Origin: an uncultured Collinsella sp.
Lineage (GTDB): Bacteria; Actinomycetota; Coriobacteriia; Coriobacteriales; Coriobacteriaceae
Direction: 5' to 3'
Length of the DNA stretch: 64,000 nucleotides
NCBI GenBank assembly: GCA_938023085.1
Contig: CALHDP010000089.1
Location: forward strand, 62,001 to 126,000
The position numbers and the translations under genes were made by a program. The notes beneath the pieces are model-generated. The model was not told where the DNA came from, made no database searches, and worked only from the letters and a program-made list of their open reading frames with translations. Each line of letters begins with the position of its first letter. Position 1 is the first letter of the stretch. Below are positions 43,197-51,079 of this stretch, one piece after another.

Positions 43197-45029
43197 ATGA
43201 GCATGAGCAAGAATATCGCGCGCCTGGCAGTGACGGCAGGCCTCACAGCAGCGTTGAGCTTCGGCGGCGTGATGGCTCCTGTCACGATGGCGTTCGCTGA
43301 TGGTGGTGTGGGTTCGACTGTGACGTTCGCGGATACTGATTACGCTACGTCGTCGACCTATAAGGGTATTCAGATCTTCAAGGCGACGGTTACCAAGACC
43401 GGCGAGAACACCACGGTAAGCGGGATTGAGTGGGCCGGTGCCGATACGAATGCGCAGCAGGCGATTCAGGATGCTGTTGTTAAGGCGATTAAAGCTCAAA
43501 ATAAAAATTACGAGAGCACGAACGCTCAGGATGCAGCCGACTATCTGAATGCAAATGCTCAGGTCTCGGGGAAGTCCGAGCAAGTCAAAAACGATAATGT
43601 ACTGAGTCTGATTGCTGCCAATCTTGAAATGAACACTACGCTTACTTGGGAGGAAACGCCGGCAAACAGCAATCAGCTTACTGGTCTCTCCGCTGGTTAC
43701 TGGCTGTTCCTTACCAAGACGCCTGGTAAGCCTGACGGAAAGTCTACCGACGCGTTTACGGCTCCTGTGTATGCTGTGATTGACGGCACCAACACAACAA
43801 CCATTAAGCCCAAGAAGAGCGTGCCCACGGTCACGAAGAAGATCCTCGATGATGCTGACGCTGCGAAGACGACGAATATCAAGAGCTCAGAAGCATGGAA
43901 AGACGTTGCCGATTCTCAGATTGGCCAGAAAGTGAATTACAAGCTCACCGGCACCATTGCAAGCAACTACGCTACCTTCGATACGTATGCGTACAAGTTC
44001 ACCGATAAGCTTTCGACGGGTCTGGATTATATTGCCGATTCTGCAAAGGTATTTGCTTTGAAGGACGGCACCTATACTGAAATTAGCAGTGAGAACTACA
44101 CGGTTACCCCTGCCGATAGTTCTAATGGAAACACCCTGACGGTGGAGTTCAAGGTCGGTGACGGCGACAAGGGCCTCAAGGACGTTCAGGGCATTGACGC
44201 AAGCACGCAGATTGTCGTCTTCTACAAGGCCAAGCTTAACAAGGGTGCCGTGATTGGTAACAAGGATGGGGACTTTGGTGGCAACCCCAACACCGTTACG
44301 CTCACGTACTCCAACAACCCGTATGGTGAGGACAAGGGCGAGACGATCGGGGACACCGTCGCCGACTTCGCCTTCAAGCTCAATCTTAAGAAGGTCGACC
44401 AGGGCACCGAGAAGGGTCTTGGAGGTGCTGTGTTCACTATCCAGTCTAACGATGATAAAACCCAGGGTCAGTATATCGCTTCGAAAGACGACGATGACGC
44501 TCAAGTTGTCGAGGGCCAGCTCGTGCCTGTTACTGTTACCGATCCCGACAAGCTTCCCGATTATGTTAAATTTACGTCCAGTAGTGATGAAAGCAACAAG
44601 GGAATGATTGAGGTCAAGGGCCTTGATGCTGGCTCCTATACGGTGACCGAGATCCAGACCCCCGATCCTGCCAAGTACCCAACCACGGCCGACCCCTTCA
44701 CCTTCACCATCGACCCGAAGTATGACAAAACGAGCATGAAGGTGAATAATCTTGCGGCGACGGTTTCCGAAACGAGCCGCACTGATATTGCCGTTGGCGA
44801 GCTTGACAACTCTGCTGGTGACAACAAGCTGACCGGAACTCAAAACGGCATCGATGGTGCCACCGGTTTGGTCACCATCACCGTCGGCAACACCAAATCT
44901 GTCGGCCTCCCGCTCACCGGTCTTAACGGCGTGACCTTCACTTGGATCGCTGGTGGCGCGGTGCTGTGCATTGGCGTGGCACACCTCATCCGCAGCCGTA
45001 AGCAGGCTGAGGAGTCCGAGCAGGAGTAA
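43197..45029 (+). CDS. Major pilin, SpaA/FimA-like LPXTG protein
   Basis: 610 residues from ATG 43197 (AGAGGAAAAGAAG upstream). The signal peptide spans about 1-38 (LTAALSFGGVMAPVTMAFADG). The body has Gram-positive pilin domains: a FimA-type N-domain, a middle isopeptide domain (FDTYAYKFTDKLSTGLDYI, about 260-275) and a SpaA/CnaB domain with the E-box YTVTEIQTP (about 480-490). A lysine-containing pilin motif (TIKPKKSVPTVTKKIL, about 200-216) is where the sortase would join subunits. The C-terminus has LPLTG (about 571-575), a membrane segment and RSRKQAEESEQE. It resembles the shaft-forming backbone pilin. A strong terminator follows. Confidence 0.85.
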   Translation: MSMSKNIARLAVTAGLTAALSFGGVMAPVTMAFADGGVGSTVTFADTDYATSSTYKGIQIFKATVTKTGENTTVSGIEWAGADTNAQQAIQDAVVKAIKAQNKNYESTNAQDAADYLNANAQVSGKSEQVKNDNVLSLIAANLEMNTTLTWEETPANSNQLTGLSAGYWLFLTKTPGKPDGKSTDAFTAPVYAVIDGTNTTTIKPKKSVPTVTKKILDDADAAKTTNIKSSEAWKDVADSQIGQKVNYKLTGTIASNYATFDTYAYKFTDKLSTGLDYIADSAKVFALKDGTYTEISSENYTVTPADSSNGNTLTVEFKVGDGDKGLKDVQGIDASTQIVVFYKAKLNKGAVIGNKDGDFGGNPNTVTLTYSNNPYGEDKGETIGDTVADFAFKLNLKKVDQGTEKGLGGAVFTIQSNDDKTQGQYIASKDDDDAQVVEGQLVPVTVTDPDKLPDYVKFTSSSDESNKGMIEVKGLDAGSYTVTEIQTPDPAKYPTTADPFTFTIDPKYDKTSMKVNNLAATVSETSRTDIAVGELDNSAGDNKLTGTQNGIDGATGLVTITVGNTKSVGLPLTGLNGVTFTWIAGGAVLCIGVAHLIRSRKQAEESEQE

Positions 45030-45132
45030 CGCTCGCTCACCTATCTCTTTGGCAGGTGGGATGTGATGGCCATGAGACTTGCGGACACTTTTCTCGTCCA
45101 TCGACGTTCTTGCTTTGCCATTCATTTTTCGG

Positions 45133-45168
45133 GGCAGACTCCGCACTGGAGTCTGCCCTGTTTTTTTG
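45133..45168 (+). terminator. Rho-independent terminator of the pilin genes
   Basis: GGGCAGACTCC/GGAGTCTGCCC stem with a five-base GCACT loop, then TGTTTTTTT. It lies about 100 bp after the major pilin stop codon. Confidence 0.92.
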
Positions 45169-45201
45169 GGACAACGAAGCCAGCCTCCACCGTCCGATGC
45201 G

Positions 45202-45463
45202 GGTACGTTCGTCATCGCGTTTTTTGACTCGTATGAGGTTCGGTTTAAGGTCCGTAGGCGCACGCGCGGTGCGGACGGTAGAAGGCATTTGCGCCGCAAC
45301 AAGCGCAAATAAGAATGCCCGGGGTTAGAGGCCCGGGCATTTAACAACGTCGGAAACTGGTCGCCCGCGCTTTCGAACACTTACGCGGGGTGCGTCGTTT
45401 CCTATAGTTATTGTATCCCGAATCGCCCCGCCGATTCGGGACATTTTGAAAACGCAAACACGT
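45202..45463 (+). pseudogene. Truncated copy of the small membrane-peptide module (repeat copy 1)
   Basis: About 260 bp here is a direct duplicate of 45682-45940. It contains the last 35 codons of the small peptide gene (GTFVIAFFDSYEVRFKVRRR to the stop at 45312), the following hairpin (about 45314-45341), and a second CCCGCG/CGCGGG stem and palindromes further on. The start codon, ribosome site and LexA box are absent, so it cannot make the full peptide. The downstream RNA-like part is preserved. Confidence 0.7.
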
Positions 45464-45523
45464 CGGGCAAACCCGGACAATGCGGCCAGGTTCCGCTGGA
45501 TGAGGAATCGTGTTTATAGCTAT

Positions 45524-45537
45524 CGAACAAATGTTTG
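45524..45537 (+). promoter_or_regulatory. LexA (SOS) box candidate
   Basis: CGAACAAATGTTTG fits the Gram-positive SOS consensus CGAACRNRYGTTYG at every fixed position and lies 103 bp upstream of the small membrane-peptide gene. A TATAGC upstream at 45515-45520 could be a -10 element, but no good -35 is evident. Confidence 0.55.
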
Positions 45538-45640
45538 TCAAAATCGCGTTTGCCAGCTGTGGGTGCATACGCTCGCAGTAAAATGGCTTTGCGACGCATC
45601 CCGTGCGCGGGCGGCCGACGACTCGATCGGAGGTCCCCAA

Positions 45641-45790
45641 ATGCTGAAATTCCTTAACGCGCTCGCCGCCCTCGCGACGGTGGGCACGTTCGTCATCGCG
45701 TTTCTTGACTCGTATGAAGTTCGGTTTAAGGTCCGTAGGCGCACGCGCGGTGCGGACGGTGGACGGCATTTGCGTCGAAAGCGCAAATAA
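45641..45790 (+). CDS. Small membrane peptide, type I toxin-like (49 aa)
   Basis: ATG 45641 is preceded by an excellent ribosome site, CGGAGG, with seven bases between. The 49 residues start MLKFLNALAALATVGTFVIA, forming one membrane helix (about 3-21). A short FLDSYEVRFKV stretch and a strongly basic tail (RRRTRGADGGRHLRRKRK) complete it. This size and layout resemble type I toxins and stress-induced membrane peptides such as TisB, TxpA and Fst, without detectable sequence identity to one. A LexA box candidate lies upstream, and a hairpin and possible antisense RNA lie just downstream. A truncated duplicate lies 480 bp to the left. Toxicity is inference. Confidence 0.6.
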   Translation: MLKFLNALAALATVGTFVIAFLDSYEVRFKVRRRTRGADGGRHLRRKRK

Positions 45791-45940
45791 GAATGCCCGG
45801 GGGTCGGATCCCGGGCATTTAACAAAAGCTGAAAACTAGGCCGCCCGCGCTCTCGTACACTTACGCGGGGTGCGTCGTTTTCTATTGACATTGTATCCCG
45901 AATCGCTCAGCCGATTCGGGACATTTTGAAAACTCAAATG
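45682..45940 (+). repeat. Direct repeat of the small-peptide module (copy 2)
   Basis: Matches 45202-45463 with scattered changes. Conserved parts are the peptide C-terminal coding region, the AATGCCCGGG/CCCGGGCATT hairpin (45793-45823), the CCCGCG/CGCGGG stem (45843-45869) and the CCCGAATCG/CGATTCGGG palindrome (45897-45921). Loop sequences vary while stems are kept, which argues for structured RNA. Confidence 0.85.
45790..45885 (-). ncRNA. Candidate antisense RNA convergent with the small peptide gene
   Basis: On the minus strand a TACAAT (45895-45890) is conserved in both repeat copies (45415-45410 in copy 1). An RNA starting about seven bases later would carry the CCCGCG stem-loop and end at the AATGCCCGGG hairpin, followed leftward by TTCTTATTT. 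It would meet the 3' end of the peptide mRNA, as antitoxin RNAs of type I modules do. No convincing -35 box is present, so this is a hypothesis. Confidence 0.3.
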
Positions 45941-46052
45941 CGGGCCCATACTCGCACTGCGCAATGCTGCTAGGCTGCGTTGTCCGGCGCGGAAGCTCGC
46001 TAATCGGCTATTATTTGTTTAGACAACCTGAGTTGTAGAGGAGTGACCGGCG

Positions 46053-46991
46053 ATGGTGCAGGGCGCCAAACATATGAAGAGCAATAACGCCGCGGACAAC
46101 GGCGGCTCAAGCCCTCAGCCCAAACCTCAACCAAAGCCCAAACGGCGTCGCAAGCGACTGCCGCGCTGGGCCGACCGGCTCATCACCATCGTCATCATCC
46201 TTATCGGCGTGGGCCTTATGACCTGGCCGTGGATCTTGGACCGGCTCGAGGCCTCGGGCGTGTTTAACCAGATCAGCACGGTGTCCAGCACCGTGGACGC
46301 GCTGTCTGCCGAGGAGCGCGAGCGCATCCTGCTCCAGGCGCGCTCCTATAACGAGCAACTTGCCGGCGAGGCCACCGAGCTCCCCGCCGACCAGATCGAG
46401 CCCTACGCCCAGCAGCTCATCTTTGACCGCGACCCCATGATGAGCTGGGTCGAGATCCCCTCCATCGACGTGAGCATGCCCATCTACCACGGCACGAGCG
46501 AGGAAGTCCTTATGGCGGGCGTCGGCCATCTGGAGGGCACGAGCCTGCCGGTGGGCGGCACCTCGACGCATTGCGTGCTCACCGCGCATTCGGGTATGCG
46601 CAACCTGAGCATGTTCGACGACATCCACTCGCTGGAGCCCGGCGACCTGGTGCTGCTTCACACCATGAACAAGACGCTCGCCTACAAGATGGTGGACTCC
46701 GAGGTGGTACTGCCCGAGGAGATGGAGTCACTGACCATCGAGCCTGGCGCCGACAAAGTGACGCTCGTTACCTGCACGCCCTACGGCGTGAACGACCATC
46801 GCCTGCTGGTGCATTGCGTGCGCACCAAGTACAGCAAGAAGGACGTCGACAAGCAAAAGTCGCTGGCCGGCCGCCACTGGGGCAAGCGCGAGTTTGCCGT
46901 GCTCATCGTGGTCGTAGCCATTGTGCTGTTGCTGCTGGACATCGTGATCCACGCGGTCCGCAAGCGCCGCAAGGCCAAGGCCTCGGCATAA
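46053..46991 (+). CDS. Class C sortase (pilus assembly)
   Basis: 312 residues from ATG 46053 after GAGGAGTGACC. A cytoplasmic basic start (KPKRRRKRLPRWADR), an N-terminal membrane anchor (about 40-62), the sortase barrel and a C-terminal membrane segment (about 283-303) give the two-anchor layout of class C enzymes. The catalytic histidine is in CVLTAHSG, the cysteine in KVTLVTCTPYG (about residue 241) and the arginine in NDHRLLVHC. It joins pilin subunits through their LPxTG signals on the outer face of the membrane. The three LPxTG-type genes upstream are its likely substrates. A P-family and an R-family palindrome follow. Confidence 0.93.
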   Translation: MVQGAKHMKSNNAADNGGSSPQPKPQPKPKRRRKRLPRWADRLITIVIILIGVGLMTWPWILDRLEASGVFNQISTVSSTVDALSAEERERILLQARSYNEQLAGEATELPADQIEPYAQQLIFDRDPMMSWVEIPSIDVSMPIYHGTSEEVLMAGVGHLEGTSLPVGGTSTHCVLTAHSGMRNLSMFDDIHSLEPGDLVLLHTMNKTLAYKMVDSEVVLPEEMESLTIEPGADKVTLVTCTPYGVNDHRLLVHCVRTKYSKKDVDKQKSLAGRHWGKREFAVLIVVVAIVLLLLDIVIHAVRKRRKAKASA

Positions 46992-47005
46992 GACATTCTC
47001 CAGAA

Positions 47006-47038
47006 CCACCACAAAGGGGACAGGCACCTTTGTGGTGG
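47006..47038. repeat. Palindromic repeat family P, copy 5
   Basis: CCACCACAAAGG (47006-47017) and CCTTTGTGGTGG (47027-47038), 15 bp after the sortase stop codon. Confidence 0.9.
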
Positions 47039-47049
47039 TCGGGGCTTCC

Positions 47050-47114
47050 AAACCATCACAACATTCGATGAAAATCGCGATTTTGACGAAAAGCGTCGAA
47101 TGTTGTGATGGTTT
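47050..47114. repeat. Palindromic repeat family R, copy 4
   Basis: 19-bp arms AAACCATCACAACATTCGA and its complement, with an inner AAAATCGCGATTTT palindrome shared with copy 3. It is 12 bp from P copy 5. Confidence 0.9.
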
Positions 47115-47119
47115 TCGTT

Positions 47120-47203
47120 GCGGGCGGGACGGTTTTCGTTTCGGGCGGCGCGGTTCTCGTTGTGGACGGGACGGTTTTCGCTATGGACGGTGCGGTTTCG
47201 CTG
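47120..47203 (+). repeat. Degenerate 21-bp tandem repeat, four units
   Basis: Units begin at 47120, 47141, 47162 and 47183 and share the core GGACGGGACGGTTTTCG. No credible gene covers the array, which ends about 120 bp before gatC. The rest of this interval shows nothing else. Confidence 0.65.
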
Positions 47204-47323
47204 CAGAACCGCCAGCCCGCCGCCCTCGTTACGTTTTCGCTGCATTTGGGTAAAGCGCCTGCTCCAAGCCGGCGTTGCCTTGTATACTAGAGCGGTTTAT
47301 CTGTTATGCGGAAGGGAGCGCCT

Positions 47324-47635
47324 ATGGCACTCAGCGAGAAAGACGTGCGCGGCATCGCCGAGTACGCAAAGATCGCACTGACCGATGACGAGCTCACCCA
47401 GATGACGTCTTACCTGAACGACGCCGTCCAGATGCTCGAGCCCGTCCTGCAATATGACTTGCCCGACGTGGAGCCCACGTTCCATCCCATCGGAAGCCTG
47501 TCCAACGTGATGGGCGATGACCTGCGCGAGCCCGAGCGCGACCTGCCGCTCGACGTCGCGCTCGAAAACGCCGGCAGCGCGCGCGACCGCTACTTCCGCG
47601 TGCCGTCCATTCTGGGAGAGGGGGAGAGCGAGTAA
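47324..47635 (+). CDS. gatC: Aspartyl/glutamyl-tRNA amidotransferase subunit C
   Basis: 103 residues from ATG 47324 after GGAAGGGAG. GatC is a short helical belt protein that stabilises the GatA-GatB complex. EKDVRGIAEYAKIALTDDEL and the PTFHPI/LREPERD segment match the family. GatCAB converts Glu-tRNA(Gln), and often Asp-tRNA(Asn), to the amidated form in bacteria lacking the direct synthetases. The stop codon overlaps the gatA start (TAATG), so the three genes are translationally coupled. Confidence 0.93.
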   Translation: MALSEKDVRGIAEYAKIALTDDELTQMTSYLNDAVQMLEPVLQYDLPDVEPTFHPIGSLSNVMGDDLREPERDLPLDVALENAGSARDRYFRVPSILGEGESE

Positions 47636-49149
47636 TGGCGCTAAGCTTCGATTCCCTTACCGCCGCCCGGATCGCCGCGGGCGTTGCCGCCGGCGACTTT
47701 ACCGCTACCGAGGTGGCTCAGGCCTCCCTTGCCGCCATCGAGGCGCGCGAGGGCGGGGTCCAGGCATTCCTGCAGGTGGCGCCCGAGCTTGCGCTCGAGG
47801 CCGCTGCGCGCGTGGATGCCGACCGCTCCGCAGGCAAGCCGCTGCCCCCGCTCGCGGGCGTGCCGCTGGCCATCAAGGACAACATGAACCTCGTGGGTAC
47901 GCGCACCACCTGCGCTTCCCGCATGCTCGAGAACTACCAGAGCGTCTACACCGCCGCCTGTGTCCAGCGCATGCTCGATGCCGGCTGCCTGCCCATGGGC
48001 AAGGCCAACATGGACGAGTTCGCCTTTGGCAGCTCCACCGAGAGCTCGGCGTTCCACCGCACCAACAACCCCTGGGATACCGAGCGCGTGCCCGGCGGCT
48101 CCTCGGGCGGCTCCGCTGCCGCCGTCGCCGCGGGCGAGGTCGCGCTCTCGCTGGGCTCGGACACCGGCGGCTCCATTCGCCAGCCGGCGTCGCTGTGCGG
48201 CGTGGTGGGCTTTAAGCCCACGTATGGCGCTGTGAGCCGTTACGGCGTGGTGGCCTTTGGCTCGTCACTCGACCAGGTGGGCCCCTTCGGTCGCACGGTC
48301 GAGGACGTCGCGCTGGCCATGAACGCGCTTACCGGGGCGGGCCACGATCCGTACGACTGCACCAGCCAGGACTGCGCCGTCGACTTTACCGAGCACCTCA
48401 ACGACAGCATCGAGGGCAAGCGCGTGGGCATCATCCCCGCGTTTATGGAGGCCGAGGGCCTGACGCCCGAGGTTAAGGCCGCCGTCCAGCGCGCCGCCCA
48501 GGAGCTGCAGAACCAGGGTGCCGAGCTGGTCGAGGTCGACCTGCCGCACCTGGACGCCGCCATCGCCGCCTACTACGTCATCGGCCCGGCCGAGGCGTTC
48601 TCCAACCTGGCCCGCTTCGACGGCATTCGCTACGGCTATCAGGAGGAGGGCTGCGCCAACCTGTCCGACCAGAGCTCGCTGTCGCGCGCCCACGGCTTTG
48701 GCGCCGAGGCCAAGCGCCGTCAGATGCTCGGCGCCTACCTGCTGAGCTCGGGCGTGTACGACAAGTACTACTACGCTGCGCAAAAGGCCCGCACGCTCAT
48801 CACGCAGGACTACGACGCCGCGTATGCCAAGGTGGACACCATCCTCATGCCCGCCTCGCCGCGCACGGCCTTTAAGTTTGGCGAGATCAGCGACCCCACG
48901 CAGATGTACCTCTCCGACCTGTACACCATCTCGCTCAACATTTGCGGCAACGGTGGTATTTCGGTGCCGCTGGGCCTGGGCGAGGATACTGAGCTGCCCG
49001 TTTCTGCCCAGCTGGTGGGGCCTGCCTTTAAGGACCGTCAGCTGCTCACGTTTGCCCGCGCCCTGGAGCGCGGCTTTGCCGATGCCGCCACGGGTGCGCC
49101 CGCGCTTTCCGTCGCGCCCGATTTTGCCGGGAAGGGAGGCGAGCTGTAA
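47635..49149 (+). CDS. gatA: Aspartyl/glutamyl-tRNA amidotransferase subunit A
   Basis: 504 residues, standard length. The amidase signature is complete: the catalytic lysine in PLAIKDNM (about residue 80), and the Ser-cis-Ser-Ser part in GGSSGGSAAAVAAGEVALSLGSDTGGSIRQPA (about 154-185). GatA releases ammonia from glutamine and channels it to GatB. The ATG overlaps the gatC stop codon, and the stop overlaps the gatB start. Confidence 0.97.
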   Translation: MALSFDSLTAARIAAGVAAGDFTATEVAQASLAAIEAREGGVQAFLQVAPELALEAAARVDADRSAGKPLPPLAGVPLAIKDNMNLVGTRTTCASRMLENYQSVYTAACVQRMLDAGCLPMGKANMDEFAFGSSTESSAFHRTNNPWDTERVPGGSSGGSAAAVAAGEVALSLGSDTGGSIRQPASLCGVVGFKPTYGAVSRYGVVAFGSSLDQVGPFGRTVEDVALAMNALTGAGHDPYDCTSQDCAVDFTEHLNDSIEGKRVGIIPAFMEAEGLTPEVKAAVQRAAQELQNQGAELVEVDLPHLDAAIAAYYVIGPAEAFSNLARFDGIRYGYQEEGCANLSDQSSLSRAHGFGAEAKRRQMLGAYLLSSGVYDKYYYAAQKARTLITQDYDAAYAKVDTILMPASPRTAFKFGEISDPTQMYLSDLYTISLNICGNGGISVPLGLGEDTELPVSAQLVGPAFKDRQLLTFARALERGFADAATGAPALSVAPDFAGKGGEL

Positions 49150-50825
49150 TGAAGGAGCTTTCCGAGGTCCTGCAGGATTGGGAGGCCGTGATCGGCCTGG
49201 AGATCCATACCGAGCTCACCGCGCTCGATACCAAGATGTTCTGCAACTGCAAGCTCAGCCACGATGACGAGCCCAACGCCAACGTGTGCCCGGTGTGCCT
49301 GGGCCTGCCCGGCGCCCTGCCGGTGCCCAACAAGCGCGCCATCGAGAGCATCGTCAAGGCCGGTCTTGCCACCAACTGCGAGATCCAGCGCCATTCGATG
49401 TTCTACCGCAAGCACTACTTTTATCCCGATATGGCCAAGAACTTCCAGACCACGCAGGGTCCGGTCGCCTTTGCCATGTACGGTCACCTGGACCTGGACG
49501 TGACCGGTCGCGGTGCCGCCGAGCGCCCCGACTGCGCGTTTGGCGAGGCCGAGGCCCAGAGTCTGGCGAGCGCCTCGGCCAACGCCGAGGGCCTGTCCAC
49601 GTCCATGACGTCGACCATGCGCGAGGGCAACCAGCGTGCCGGTCACCTGGCCAGCTACGACGCGTCCAACCTGCAGATGCCCGAGCGTCGCGAGGACGGT
49701 TCCTACACGGTGCCCATTCGCATCCTGCGCATCCACATGGAGGAGGACGCCGCCAAGATGGTGCACGTGGGCGGCGCCGAGGGCCGCATCACCGCCGCGG
49801 CCGAGTCGCTCGTCGACTACAACCGCTGCGGTACGCCGCTCATCGAGCTCGTTACCGAGCCCGACCTGCGCACGCCCGAGGAGGCCCGCCTGTTTATGGA
49901 GAAGCTCCGTCGCATCTTTGTGACGCTGGGCATTTCGGACTGCTCCATGGAGAAGGGTTCCATGCGCTGCGACGGCAACGTGTCGCTGCGCCGCCGCGGA
50001 GAGACCAAGCTGGGCACCAAGACCGAGCTCAAGAACCTCAATTCGTTCAAGAGCTTGCACGACGGCCTTGCCTACGAGATCTGCCGCCAGGCCGAGGTGC
50101 TCGAGGAGGGCGGCATCATCTACCAGGAGACCCGCCACTGGGAGCCCAGCCGCAAGCGCACCGTGGTCATGCGTGTGAAGGAGACGGCCGACGACTATCG
50201 CCTGTTCCCCGACCCCGACCTGGCGCCGTTCGATCTGGACGACGAGTTCATCGACCGCTGCCGTGGCGAGATTCCCGAGCTGCCCGATGCCAAGCGCGTC
50301 CGTTTTGAGGCCGACTTTGGCATTAAGGCGGCGGACGCCGAGCAGATTGCCGGCGACCCGGAGTTTGCCGAGTTCTTTGAGGCGGCCGCTGCCGGTATGG
50401 CTGGCAAGGAGGCCCAGACGGTCGCAAACTTGCTGGTCAACGAGATGATCGCCTACCTTAAGGGCGCGGGTGTGTCGCTCACCGAGTCCGGCATCGCGCC
50501 GGCTCAGGTGGCAGCGCTGGCTAAGCTGCTGGCGACCGATGCCATCAGCTCCAACCAGGCGCACGAGGTCTTTGAGGCCATGGCCCAGACCGGTGATGAC
50601 CCCAACAAGATAGTCGACGAGCGCGGCATGCGTCAGGTGAGCGATGCCGGCGCGCTGCAGCCGATTGTGGACGAGGTGCTGGCAAACTGTGCCGATCAGG
50701 CGCAGCAGTATCGTGACGGCAACCAGAAGGTCATCGGCTTTTTGGTGGGCCAGTGCATGAAGGCGAGCCGCGGCAAGGGCAACCCTAAGCTCTTCAACGA
50801 GTTGCTGAGAACGGCGCTCTCGTAA
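49149..50825 (+). CDS. gatB: Aspartyl/glutamyl-tRNA amidotransferase subunit B
   Basis: 558 residues, somewhat longer than the usual 470-500. The GatB core (WEAVIGLEIHTELTALDTKMFCNC, the cysteine pair CPVCLG, NRCGTPLIELVTEPD, CDGNVSLR) and the C-terminal GatB/YqeY tRNA-binding domain are all present. It phosphorylates the misacylated tRNA and transfers the ammonia delivered by GatA. It ends the gatCAB operon and is followed by a long hairpin and two terminators. Confidence 0.97.
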   Translation: MKELSEVLQDWEAVIGLEIHTELTALDTKMFCNCKLSHDDEPNANVCPVCLGLPGALPVPNKRAIESIVKAGLATNCEIQRHSMFYRKHYFYPDMAKNFQTTQGPVAFAMYGHLDLDVTGRGAAERPDCAFGEAEAQSLASASANAEGLSTSMTSTMREGNQRAGHLASYDASNLQMPERREDGSYTVPIRILRIHMEEDAAKMVHVGGAEGRITAAAESLVDYNRCGTPLIELVTEPDLRTPEEARLFMEKLRRIFVTLGISDCSMEKGSMRCDGNVSLRRRGETKLGTKTELKNLNSFKSLHDGLAYEICRQAEVLEEGGIIYQETRHWEPSRKRTVVMRVKETADDYRLFPDPDLAPFDLDDEFIDRCRGEIPELPDAKRVRFEADFGIKAADAEQIAGDPEFAEFFEAAAAGMAGKEAQTVANLLVNEMIAYLKGAGVSLTESGIAPAQVAALAKLLATDAISSNQAHEVFEAMAQTGDDPNKIVDERGMRQVSDAGALQPIVDEVLANCADQAQQYRDGNQKVIGFLVGQCMKASRGKGNPKLFNELLRTALS

Positions 50826-50828
50826 ACG

Positions 50829-50969
50829 GAACCTGGGAGCCCCGGCAGGGCGGGTGCTTCCTCAAAATTTCAAACAGTCCTGCGCAAGACGAAGGCCACA
50901 TTAAGTGGCCTTCTTTGCGTGCGGAACTCATTTTGAGCAAGCACCCGCCCTGCCGGGGCTCCCGGGTTC
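50829..50969. repeat. Very long inverted repeat with an internal terminator, downstream of gatB
   Basis: 31-bp arms (50829-50859 and 50939-50969) match with one mismatch. Inner arms CTCAAAAT/ATTTTGAG extend the stem. The apex holds a separate hairpin, AAGGCCAC/GTGGCCTT followed by CTTTG (about 50884-50919), which looks like the gatCAB terminator. The flanking arms are far longer than a terminator needs. Confidence 0.8.
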
Positions 50970-51017
50970 TGCAACGACTCGGCCGTTCGGGTCAGGCGGG
51001 CTGATAGGAAAGATGGT

Positions 51018-51048
51018 GGCGGAGGCGCCACTGGCGCCTCCGCCTTTT
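51018..51048 (+). terminator. Rho-independent terminator
   Basis: Perfect 13-bp stem GGCGGAGGCGCCA/TGGCGCCTCCGCC with a one-base centre, then TTTT. It stops transcription arriving from gatB before the ATPase gene. Confidence 0.85.
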
Positions 51049-51079
51049 CAATGTGATGAAAGTGTGGCGAAATGAGCTT

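Noticed and set aside
45079..45312. First copy of the small membrane peptide as a real gene
   Set aside because: The frame extends upstream through the pilin terminator and has no ribosome site or hydrophobic start; only the C-terminal part is shared with copy 2.
47118..47381. Open frame over the 21-bp repeats
   Set aside because: Low-complexity translation with no ribosome site, overlapping the gatC start in another frame.
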